Origin: an uncultured Muribaculaceae bacterium
GTDB lineage: Bacteria; Bacteroidota; Bacteroidia; Bacteroidales; Muribaculaceae
Assembly: GCA_910585755.1 (NCBI GenBank)
Contig: CAJUFH010000094.1
Coordinates: 1 to 5,278 of the forward strand
Direction of reading: 5' to 3'
DNA length: 5,278 bases
Under the pieces are notes generated by a model. The model made no database searches, had not been told where the DNA came from, and saw nothing but the letters and a program-made list of their open reading frames with translations. Position 1 is the first letter of the stretch. Each line of letters starts with the position of its first letter. Shown piece by piece: positions 1-5,090 of this stretch. A program made the translations under genes and the position numbers.

Positions 1-13
1 ACGAATAATCTTC

Positions 14-34
14 TTACCTTAAATCTAATACCAT
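14..34 (-). CDS. Possible six-codon leader peptide MVLDLR
   Basis: Directly downstream of the minus-strand promoter, ATG at 34-32 opens a frame reading MVLDLR and ending in TAA at 16-14. It would start only about seven bases after the predicted transcription start. The codons are GTA, TTA, GAT, TTA and AGG, AT-rich choices that contrast with the C- or G-ending codons of the three large genes here. Such a frame could act as a translated leader controlling a downstream gene outside the window, or the string could be a conserved untranslated RNA sequence that happens to read open. The sequence feels familiar to me as a recurrent Bacteroidales leader, but I cannot verify that here. A frame this short can arise by chance. 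Confidence 0.3.
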   Translation of the reverse strand: MVLDLR

Positions 35-46
35 GAAAAACTGATG

Positions 47-73
47 CAAAGGTACGCGTTTTATGTTTTACAA
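47..73 (-). promoter_or_regulatory. Bacteroidetes-type promoter reading leftward out of the window
   Basis: Read on the minus strand, positions 54-47 spell TACCTTTG, an exact match to the Bacteroidetes -7 consensus TAnnTTTG, and the next base is the usual C. The upstream element is weaker: a TTG lies at 73-71, only 16 bases away, where 19-21 is typical. Transcription would start near position 41 and leave the window, so the gene served is not visible. A 6-bp inverted repeat (TATGTT at 62-67, AACATA at 72-77) covers the -33 region and could be an operator. The -7 match is seen directly; activity is inferred. Confidence 0.55.
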
Positions 74-161
74 CATATTTTTAGGAAGAAAAATCGCCTT
101 ACTTTAACTTTATTTTGCAATTCAGAGATTAGCAAGAGCCTTATTGAAGATTTGTTAACGT

Positions 162-192
162 TTTGCAGGGCGAATTATTTTCAGTAAATTCG
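162..192 (+). promoter_or_regulatory. Candidate ribE promoter
   Basis: TTTG at 162-165 and TAAATTCG at 185-192 (five of the six fixed positions of TAnnTTTG) are separated by 19 bases, the spacing expected for the Bacteroidetes housekeeping sigma factor. Transcription would start near 198, just before two hairpins, giving a leader of about 80 bases ahead of ribE. A poorer overlapping alternative uses TTTG at 151-154 with TATTTTCA at 176-183. This is inferred from spacing and consensus only. Confidence 0.4.
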
Positions 193-201
193 CGTCAGAC
201 A

Positions 202-219
202 CGCCGGGCGTGCCCGGCG
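202..219 (+). repeat. GC-rich hairpin 1 in the ribE leader
   Basis: CGCCGGG (202-208) and CCCGGCG (213-219) form a perfect 7-bp stem with loop CGTG. No T-run follows, so it is not an intrinsic terminator. It would lie at the very 5' end of the ribE transcript if the candidate promoter is right. It could be a transcript-stabilising structure, or half of a repetitive extragenic palindrome together with the next hairpin. Confidence 0.6.
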
Positions 220-233
220 GATTTGCCAAATAT

Positions 234-251
234 GACGCGGCACGCCGCGTC
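234..251 (+). repeat. GC-rich hairpin 2 (REP-like palindrome) in the ribE leader
   Basis: Positions 234-251 read GACGCGGCACGCCGCGTC, a perfect inverted repeat with 7-8 bp arms around a CACG loop. It ends 26 bases before the ribE ATG and lies 14 bases after hairpin 1, separated by the AT-rich spacer GATTTGCCAAATAT or part of it. No T-run follows. The compact GC palindrome in a non-coding spacer resembles repetitive extragenic palindromes. Only one copy is visible in this window, so repetitiveness is unproven. No conserved FMN-riboswitch core is recognisable around it. Confidence 0.6.
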
Positions 252-277
252 CCTACTTCAAATAATACAAAACATAT

Positions 278-889
278 ATGTTTTCGGGAATCGTAGAAGA
301 GGCGGCGGTGGTGAAATCGCTGCGCCGCGAGGGGGGGAACCTCCATATAACGCTCCAGTGCTCGTTTGCCGACGAGCTGCACGTCGACCAGTCGGTGGCC
401 CATAACGGGGTATGCCTGACAGTGGTCGCGATCCACGGCGACGGGTCGTACACCGTGACAGCCATAGAGGAGACGCTCCGTCGCTCCAACCTGGGGCTGT
501 TGGAGGTCGGCGACCGGGTGAATGTCGAGCGCTGCATGGTGATGAACGGGCGCCTCGACGGCCATATCGTCCAGGGGCACGTCGACTGCACGGCCCGCTG
601 CGAGGAAATCACGCCGGAGGACGGCTCGAATATGTACCTTTTCCGCTACGAGGTATCGCCGGAGATGGCGCGGAAGGGGTATGTGACGGTCGAGAAGGGC
701 TCTGTGACGGTCAACGGTGTCAGCCTGACGGTCTGCGACTCGGAGGCGGACTCGTTCCGCGTAGCGATCATCCCCTATACCGCGGAACTGACGAATATCG
801 GCGACCTGCGTGTCGGCTCGGTTGTCAATATCGAGTTCGACATCATAGGGAAGTATATCGCGCGCATTGCTTCCGTCAGCCGGGAGTAA
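278..889 (+). CDS. ribE: Riboflavin synthase, alpha chain
   Basis: This cytoplasmic, normally trimeric enzyme performs the last step of riboflavin synthesis: two 6,7-dimethyl-8-ribityllumazine molecules dismutate to riboflavin and a ribitylamino-pyrimidinedione. The 203 residues match the family's usual length. Two lumazine-binding barrels are visible as an internal duplication: N-terminal MFSGIVEE, HNGVCLTV (residues 42-49) and VGDRVNVE (77-84) are echoed by KGSVTVNGVSLTV (140-152) and VGSVVNIE (179-186). The linker motif NGRLDGHIVQGHVD (90-103) is diagnostic. By alignment from memory with the E. coli enzyme, Phe2, Ser39, Cys46, Lys140, Ser149 and Thr151 occupy known active-site positions, and Asn146 replaces an Asp. 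The start is the ATG giving the canonical MFSGIVE, with an A-rich upstream (CAAAACATAT) and no Shine-Dalgarno. Oddity: the last five codons (SVSRE) and the stop lie inside a dispersed repeat (see 871-926). Confidence 0.97.
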   Translation: MFSGIVEEAAVVKSLRREGGNLHITLQCSFADELHVDQSVAHNGVCLTVVAIHGDGSYTVTAIEETLRRSNLGLLEVGDRVNVERCMVMNGRLDGHIVQGHVDCTARCEEITPEDGSNMYLFRYEVSPEMARKGYVTVEKGSVTVNGVSLTVCDSEADSFRVAIIPYTAELTNIGDLRVGSVVNIEFDIIGKYIARIASVSRE

Positions 890-926
890 CCCCGTTCTGT
901 GGAGCGAGCGTAAGCGAGCGGCCTCC
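871..926 (+). repeat. Dispersed repeat, copy 1, overlapping the ribE stop codon
   Basis: These 56 bases align without gaps to 5223-5278 with 6 mismatches, and the last 36 bases (891-926) differ at a single position. The element carries a GCGAGCG heptamer twice, at 904-910 and 914-920, separated by TAA. Copy 1 begins inside ribE, provides its last five codons and TAA stop, and runs into the ribE-GH31 spacer. The boundary at 871 looks real: bases just upstream do not match copy 2. The right boundary cannot be set because copy 2 reaches the window edge. No transposase is encoded, so this may be a non-autonomous or REP-like family. Confidence 0.8.
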
Positions 927-963
927 CAAGAGAAGAAATTAATTAAAGAAAGAGATACTTACT

Positions 964-971
964 TACATTTG
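964..971 (+). promoter_or_regulatory. -7 box directly ahead of the GH31 gene
   Basis: TACATTTG at 964-971 is an exact match to the Bacteroidetes -7 consensus, but no convincing TTTG lies 19-21 bases upstream, where the sequence is A-rich (AATTAATTAAAG). If used, transcription would begin around 977 and the leader before the ATG at 984 would be only about seven bases. The gene could instead be reached by readthrough from ribE, since no terminator lies in the 94-base spacer. The match is seen; usage is uncertain. Confidence 0.35.
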
Positions 972-983
972 AATCGGATACTT

Positions 984-3350
984 ATGAAAGCTGTTCTTTT
1001 GGGGGCAGCGGTCGCCGGGGCTGTGTTCAGCCTGGCGGCGGAAGCCCCCGTGCTCCGCGGGAGGACTCCCGACGGGCGCGAAATCAAGGTCGAGGCCGTC
1101 ACCGACAACATCCTGAAAGTCACCAACACCGACGGCTCAGAGACGGTTTCGCCGTCGAAAGTGACCGTCAGGCCGAAAGGGGAGGCTGACGCTTCCCTCT
1201 CCGACAACGGAGGGCTGGCGGTACTGACTACTGCGACGGGACTGCGGGCGGTGTTCGACCCGGCAAACGGCTCGCTGACCCTCTCCGACCGGGGACGCAA
1301 CGGCCTTTATGACAGCGGCGAACGCGCGTCGCGGGAGGGGAAGCGCTCGATGCGGCTGATGCCCCTCGCGGGAGCCGACGCCTTCTATGGCGCGGGCGAA
1401 CGCGGCCATTCGTTCAACCTCGCAGGGGACACCCTGGTGATGTACAACCGCCAGAACTACGGCTACACCGCCGGAGACCCGCGCATCTCGCAGATGAACA
1501 TCACCATGCCGCTGTTGGTCAGCCCGAAGGGCTACGCTGTGCTCTTCGACGATTTCGCGGCATCGAGCCTGGTCGCCGGGTCCCCCCTCGTCTACGAGAC
1601 TGAAAGCCCGGAAGCGGTATCATACTATTTCGTTTCCTCTCCCGACGGGTTCGAGGGGGTCGCGGAGCAGCTCACCTCGCTGACCGGGCGCCAACCCCTT
1701 CCCCCCTTCTGGAGCCTCGGCTATATAACCTCCAAATACGGCTACAAGACGCGCCGACAGGCCGAGCAGGTTGTCGACTCGCTGAAAACCGCGGGCTACC
1801 CCGTCGACGGCATGGTGCTCGACCTCTACTGGTACGGCAAGGAGCAGGATATGGGGCGCCTCGACTGGGATCCGGAGCAGTGGCCCGGCCACGAGAAAAT
1901 GCTCCGCTCGCTGAAGAAGAAGGGGGTCAACATGGTCGCCATAACGCAGCCCTACGTCCTCCGCAACGGACGCGGAATCGACAATTACAACCTCCTGGCC
2001 TCCAAGGGCCTCTTCGCCAAGGACTCCGTCGGCAACCCGGCGGAGGTAAAGATATGGGTCGGCGAGGGGGGCATGATCGACGTCAGCAACCCCGAGGCGA
2101 CCCGCTGGTACCGCGACACCTACCGCCGCCTGACCGACCAGGGTATGGGGGGCTGGTGGGGCGACCTCGGGGAGCCGGAAGTGCATCCCGAAGGGTTCCG
2201 CCACGCCAACGGCCTGACAACCCGCCAGTACCACAACCTCTACGGCAACGACTGGAGCCGCATTATCTCCGAACTTTACGCCGAGGAGTACCCCCGAACG
2301 CGCCTGATGACCCTTATGCGCGGGGGCACCACCGGGCTTCAGCGCTTCTCCGTATTCCCCTGGAGCACCGACGTTTCCCGCTCCTGGGGAGGGCTGCGGC
2401 CGCAGGTGACGATCATGCTCGGAGCCGGGCAGAGCGGCCTGGGGTATATGAGCCACGACGTCGGGGGCTTCGCCATCGACCCCGCCAACCCCGTTGACCC
2501 CGAGCTGTATGTCCGCTGGCTCCAGCTCGGACTCTTCTCGCCGGTGCTCAGAACCCACTCGCAGCACTACGCCGAACCGTACCTCTATACCGACTACCAG
2601 GACATCATCCTCCCCCTTGTCAAGGCCCGCTACAAATGGCTCCCCTACAACTACACCCTGGCCTACGAGAACGCCTCAAAGGGGTTGCCGTTAGTGCGCC
2701 CCCTCGGCACCTACTCCCCCGACCCCGCGGCCTACGACCATATCACCGACCAGTACCTCTGGGGCCGCGACGTGATGGTCGCGCCCGTGCTCACGCAAGG
2801 CTCGGTCAGCCGCCCCGTCACCTTCCCCGAAGGGCGCTGGATCGACTATAACGACCCCTCCGTCAGCTACGAAGGGCCGTCCGACTCGGTAATCGTCGAA
2901 GCTCCGCTCGACAGAATCCCACTCTTCGTGCGCGCCGGAGCCATAATCCCCTCCGCGCCCTACGAGATGCGCAACGTCGGCGACTACGACCCCTCGCGCT
3001 ACACCTTCGACTATTACCCCGCCGAAGGGGTAGCCGACAGCGAATGTACCCTCTACGAGGACGACCGCGCCAACCCCCGCGCCATCGAGGAGGGGAAGTA
3101 CGCACTGCTGCGCGTCGACGCGTCCAACACCCCAGAAGCCTATACCCTGAAAGTCAGCGCGGAGGGCGCGTATCCCGGCATGCCCGCCAAACGGCGCCTG
3201 ACTTTCGTAATCCACAACATCGACGCCCCCCGCTCCATCCTCCTCCCCGACGGCCGTTCCCTCAAAGGGGACTACTCCGAGGCGACCCGCACGCTGACCG
3301 TCACCCTCCCGCCCTCGCCCCTCCCGCAAACCCTGACGATACGCCGATAA
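984..3350 (+). CDS. Exported GH31 alpha-glycosidase or alpha-transglucosylase
   Basis: A retaining glycoside hydrolase of family 31, 788 residues, a normal family length. Order: signal peptide (about 1-19, MKAVLLGAAVAGAVFSLAA, Ala cleavage site), N-terminal beta-sandwich (about 20-235, with FYGAGERGHSF at 134-144), catalytic barrel (about 236-565), then C-terminal beta domains. Asp394 in WWGDLGEPE (391-399) is the expected nucleophile and Asp463 in WSTDVSRSWGG (460-470) the expected acid/base; SHDVGGF (490-496) is another family motif lining the active site. The DLYWYG (280-285) and LFVRAGAIIP (647-656) stretches are also typical. The WWGDLGEPEVHP form recalls bacterial 4-alpha-glucosyltransferases of this family, but alpha-glucosidase or alpha-xylosidase activity cannot be excluded. 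The product should be periplasmic; there is no lipobox. I chose ATG 984 over an in-frame extension to 867 because it gives a clean signal peptide and avoids overlapping ribE. Confidence 0.93.
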   Translation: MKAVLLGAAVAGAVFSLAAEAPVLRGRTPDGREIKVEAVTDNILKVTNTDGSETVSPSKVTVRPKGEADASLSDNGGLAVLTTATGLRAVFDPANGSLTLSDRGRNGLYDSGERASREGKRSMRLMPLAGADAFYGAGERGHSFNLAGDTLVMYNRQNYGYTAGDPRISQMNITMPLLVSPKGYAVLFDDFAASSLVAGSPLVYETESPEAVSYYFVSSPDGFEGVAEQLTSLTGRQPLPPFWSLGYITSKYGYKTRRQAEQVVDSLKTAGYPVDGMVLDLYWYGKEQDMGRLDWDPEQWPGHEKMLRSLKKKGVNMVAITQPYVLRNGRGIDNYNLLASKGLFAKDSVGNPAEVKIWVGEGGMIDVSNPEATRWYRDTYRRLTDQGMGGWWGDLGEPEVHPEGFRHANGLTTRQYHNLYGNDWSRIISELYAEEYPRTRLMTLMRGGTTGLQRFSVFPWSTDVSRSWGGLRPQVTIMLGAGQSGLGYMSHDVGGFAIDPANPVDPELYVRWLQLGLFSPVLRTHSQHYAEPYLYTDYQDIILPLVKARYKWLPYNYTLAYENASKGLPLVRPLGTYSPDPAAYDHITDQYLWGRDVMVAPVLTQGSVSRPVTFPEGRWIDYNDPSVSYEGPSDSVIVEAPLDRIPLFVRAGAIIPSAPYEMRNVGDYDPSRYTFDYYPAEGVADSECTLYEDDRANPRAIEEGKYALLRVDASNTPEAYTLKVSAEGAYPGMPAKRRLTFVIHNIDAPRSILLPDGRSLKGDYSEATRTLTVTLPPSPLPQTLTIRR

Positions 3351-3475
3351 TAATTATGCGAAATTTATAAAATTTCAATATGTAATGTATAATTGCATAT
3401 TTATGACATAAATCCACATAACAGAAAATTTATTTGGCAAATATTTGCATATTTCGGAATTTATATATTAACTTT
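3351..3475. other. AT-rich non-coding spacer after the GH31 gene
   Basis: Composition switches abruptly from GC-rich coding to strongly AT-rich sequence. Visible structure includes a 7-bp inverted repeat with a 3-base loop (GAAATTT at 3360-3366, AAATTTC at 3370-3376), an interrupted inverted repeat (AATATG at 3377-3382, CATATT at 3396-3401), and a 10-base direct repeat TTGCATATTT at 3393-3402 and 3445-3454. The second copy of the direct repeat overlaps the -33 element of the promoter at 3444. These could be regulator sites, but short repeats are expected by chance in AT-rich DNA. No credible gene is present. Confidence 0.6.
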
Positions 3476-3476
3476 G
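3444..3476 (+). promoter_or_regulatory. Consensus Bacteroidetes promoter
   Basis: TTTG at 3444-3447, a 21-base spacer, and TAACTTTG at 3469-3476 give an exact match to both elements of the Bacteroidetes promoter, embedded in AT-rich DNA and followed by C. It is the best two-element promoter match in the window. Transcription would start near 3482, inside the left arm of the terminator hairpin at 3476-3507. No intact gene lies directly downstream, only a gene relic, so it may be an orphan promoter left after gene loss, or may drive a very short RNA. Confidence 0.6.
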
Positions 3477-3507
3477 CGGCGGCATACAGGTTATGCCGCC
3501 GCTTTTT
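3476..3507 (+). terminator. Intrinsic terminator, 11-bp stem plus T5
   Basis: GCGGCGGCATA (3476-3486) pairs perfectly with TATGCCGCCGC (3492-3502) across the loop CAGGT, followed by TTTTT (3503-3507). It lies 126 bases after the GH31 stop and is the first good terminator for that transcript. Its left arm begins at the last base of a -7 promoter box, so RNA started from that promoter would keep only about a 6-bp stem (GGCATA with TATGCC), while readthrough RNA would fold the full stem. Confidence 0.8.
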
Positions 3508-3536
3508 ATTGCCGGACACCGCGATCCATCAATTAA

Positions 3537-3662
3537 TTCAATCCCCAAATCAATATCCCCGCCGAATACTTCAACCTCCAGGGCCAGCGCCTGGCGAACC
3601 CCGCCCCCGGCACCCTCGTCATCCGCCGCCAGGGCAACACCGCCGCCAAAGTAATCCTCTGA
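3537..3662 (+). pseudogene. C-terminal relic of a secreted Bacteroidales protein gene
   Basis: The frame from 3537 to the TGA at 3660-3662 is open for 41 codons, has no ATG, and is preceded in frame by TAA at 3534-3536. Residues from 3564 read EYFNLQGQRLANP, then APGTLVIRRQG and AAKVIL. This is the form of the short C-terminal domain ending many secreted Bacteroidales proteins (EYFNLQG, then V/I-ANP, PG, I-R/K-RQG, KV-hydrophobic). Everything upstream that such a domain would be attached to is missing. The 14 bases before the match (TTCAATCCCCAAAT, 3537-3550) look more like a 5' untranslated region than coding sequence, so the relic may be the fusion of a gene's leader and tail after an internal deletion. 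It is too short and lacks a start, so I do not consider it functional. The domain type is recognised from memory; the history is inferred. Confidence 0.7.
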
Positions 3663-3714
3663 TTCCCTCCCATCCCTCCCAGTCTTCCCATCTTTCCCAG
3701 TCTTCCCATCCCCC
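3663..3714 (+). repeat. Pyrimidine run with an 18-base tandem period
   Basis: TCCCAGTCTTCCCATC occurs at 3677-3692 and again, identically, at 3695-3710, a period of 18 bases, with a degenerate third unit just upstream (3663-3676). Apart from scattered A and G the stretch is all C and T on the plus strand. It begins immediately after the relic's stop codon and ends at the next terminator. A period divisible by three makes it read as a repeating peptide on either strand, but no start, ribosome context or family supports a gene. Confidence 0.7.
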
Positions 3715-3716
3715 AT

Positions 3717-3752
3717 AAAAGCGCCGCGCCTTAATCAAGGCGCGGCGCTTTT
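3717..3752. terminator. Strong bidirectional terminator, 16-bp perfect stem
   Basis: AAAAGCGCCGCGCCTT (3717-3732) and AAGGCGCGGCGCTTTT (3737-3752) are perfectly complementary around the tetraloop AATC, and T 3753 extends the T-run. The A-run on the left arm gives a matching T-run on the minus strand, so it can stop transcription both ways. It insulates galM from everything upstream, and its right edge sits where the -33 region of the galM promoter should be. Confidence 0.9.
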
Positions 3753-3767
3753 TCAAAAAAAAATCAT

Positions 3768-3775
3768 TACCTTTG
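3768..3775 (+). promoter_or_regulatory. galM: -7 box of the galM promoter
   Basis: TACCTTTG at 3768-3775, followed by C, matches the Bacteroidetes -7 consensus exactly. Transcription would start near 3781, giving a leader of about 31 bases to the ATG at 3812. The -33 position falls in the terminator's right arm and T-run, with no clear TTTG; the nearest T-rich block is at 3749-3753, closer than usual. galM thus appears to have its own promoter, placed directly behind an insulating terminator. Confidence 0.55.
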
Positions 3776-3811
3776 CCCAAACTTACCCTAAAACACAGGC
3801 ATAAAACAATC

Positions 3812-4975
3812 ATGGAAAGAATCAGACTCTACATCGCCGCGGCCCTCACAGGAGCCCTCGCCGTCGCTTGCGGCTCAAAAGCCCCCCAGACCGAAACCAC
3901 CCTCTCCGGGCTCGACCCCGCGAACTTCGACGCCGTTTACGACGGCGACACAACCGCCCTCTTCGTGCTCAAAAATCCCGCCGGGATGGAGGCCTGCGTC
4001 ACAAACTTCGGCGGACGCATAGTGTCGCTGACAGTCCCCGACAGGAACGGAACCCCGCGGGACGTCGTACTCGGCTTCGATTCAGTCCAGGCATACTTCC
4101 CCGAAAACAACCAGACCGACTTCGGAGCAGCAATCGGACGCTACGCAAACCGCATAAACCAAGGCCGCTTCACCCTTGACGGCAAAGAATACCAGCTCCC
4201 ACGCAACAACTTCGGCCACTGCCTCCACGGAGGAACCGACATGGGCACCCGCGGATGGCAGTACAGAACCTACAGCGTCGCCGAGCACACCGATTCAACC
4301 CTGACCCTCACAATCGACTCCCCCGACGGCGACAACGGATTCCCCGGACGCGTCAACGCCACCGTCAAGTACACCCTCACCGCCGACAACGCCCTCGACA
4401 TACAGTACAGCGCCACAACCGACGCCCCGACTATTATAAACATGACCAACCACGCCTACTTCAACCTCTCCGGCGACCCCTCGAAACCCATCACCGACCA
4501 GCTCCTGACAATCAACGCCGCGGAGTTCACCCCCGTCGACTCGACCTTCATGACAAGCGGCGAAATCATCTCCGTAGAAGGGACCCCGATGGATTTCCGC
4601 ACCGGGAAACTCATCGGCCAGGACATCGAGCGCGTCGACTACGAACAGATCCGCAACGCCAACGGCTACGACCACAACTGGGTACTTTCGACCAACCGCG
4701 ACATCGAAGTCGAAGCCGCTTCCCTCTACTCCCCGTCGACCGGAATCCTCATGCGCGTATATACCGACGAACCCGGCATACAAGTCTATTCCGGCAACTT
4801 CCTCGACGGCACCGCCACCGGCAAACACGGCGTCAAATACCAGCAACGCACCGCCATCTGCCTGGAGACCCAGCATTACCCCGACTCCCCCAACAAACCC
4901 AACTGGCCCTCCACAACCCTCCGCCCCGCCGACACCTACGCCTCCCGCACCATCTACCGCTTCTCCACAAAATAA
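3812..4975 (+). CDS. galM: Aldose 1-epimerase (galactose mutarotase), lipoprotein
   Basis: Interconverts alpha and beta anomers of galactose, glucose or related aldoses. The 387 residues form one galactose-mutarotase beta-sandwich after a lipoprotein signal. MERIRLYIAAALTGALAVAC ends in a lipobox Cys20, and the following GSKAPQTE lacks an acidic surface-export signal, so a periplasm-facing anchor is likely. Family motifs in order: NFGGRIVSLTVPD (65-77), IGRYANRINQG (108-118, substrate Arg114), GHCLHGG (135-141, His139), TNHAYFNLSG (212-221, His214), GYDHNW (285-290, Asp287) and LETQHYPDSPN (351-361, Glu352). By analogy with the Lactococcus enzyme, Glu352 is the base and His214 the acid. All expected residues are present. 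I chose ATG 3812 because it opens a proper lipoprotein signal; an upstream in-frame TTG at 3773 overlaps the -7 box. No Shine-Dalgarno precedes it (AAAACAATC). It probably acts with exported glycosidases such as the GH31 enzyme upstream, though as a separate transcript. Confidence 0.96.
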   Translation: MERIRLYIAAALTGALAVACGSKAPQTETTLSGLDPANFDAVYDGDTTALFVLKNPAGMEACVTNFGGRIVSLTVPDRNGTPRDVVLGFDSVQAYFPENNQTDFGAAIGRYANRINQGRFTLDGKEYQLPRNNFGHCLHGGTDMGTRGWQYRTYSVAEHTDSTLTLTIDSPDGDNGFPGRVNATVKYTLTADNALDIQYSATTDAPTIINMTNHAYFNLSGDPSKPITDQLLTINAAEFTPVDSTFMTSGEIISVEGTPMDFRTGKLIGQDIERVDYEQIRNANGYDHNWVLSTNRDIEVEAASLYSPSTGILMRVYTDEPGIQVYSGNFLDGTATGKHGVKYQQRTAICLETQHYPDSPNKPNWPSTTLRPADTYASRTIYRFSTK

Positions 4976-5090
4976 CCCCCTCGTTCCCCGCCAGTACCCG
5001 CGTTTCCTCTCCGAATGGGTTTTGGTCCCGGTGTGAGGGGCCGCGGCCCCGAAGCCGCTTCTTCCCTCTGGCCTCCTCTCCCCCTTTTCC

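Noticed and set aside
190..277. FMN riboswitch ahead of ribE
   Set aside because: The leader is too short, and I cannot see the conserved multi-stem core; only two simple hairpins are present.
904..920. Two GCGAGCG units as the start of a CRISPR or iteron array
   Set aside because: There are only two 7-base units separated by three bases, with no further periodic copies.
867..983. In-frame upstream extension of the GH31 gene
   Set aside because: It would overlap the end of ribE, be translated through the dispersed repeat, and bury the clear signal peptide that starts at ATG 984.
1620..2567. Long minus-strand open frame inside the GH31 gene
   Set aside because: It is antisense to conserved catalytic motifs, and its valine/glycine/alanine-rich product is typical of a GC-rich shadow frame.
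3434..3718. Open frame of 94 codons in the GH31-galM interval
   Set aside because: It runs through a promoter, a terminator hairpin, the relic in the wrong frame, and the pyrimidine repeat. Its product is low-complexity and matches nothing recognisable.
3773..3811. TTG start 13 codons upstream for galM
   Set aside because: The TTG is part of the -7 promoter box, so the transcript would not include it, and ATG 3812 opens a proper lipoprotein signal.
5037..5050. Palindrome GGGGCCGCGGCCCC as a terminator or regulator site
   Set aside because: The arms leave no realistic loop beyond two bases and no T-run follows. It may simply reflect GC-rich composition.
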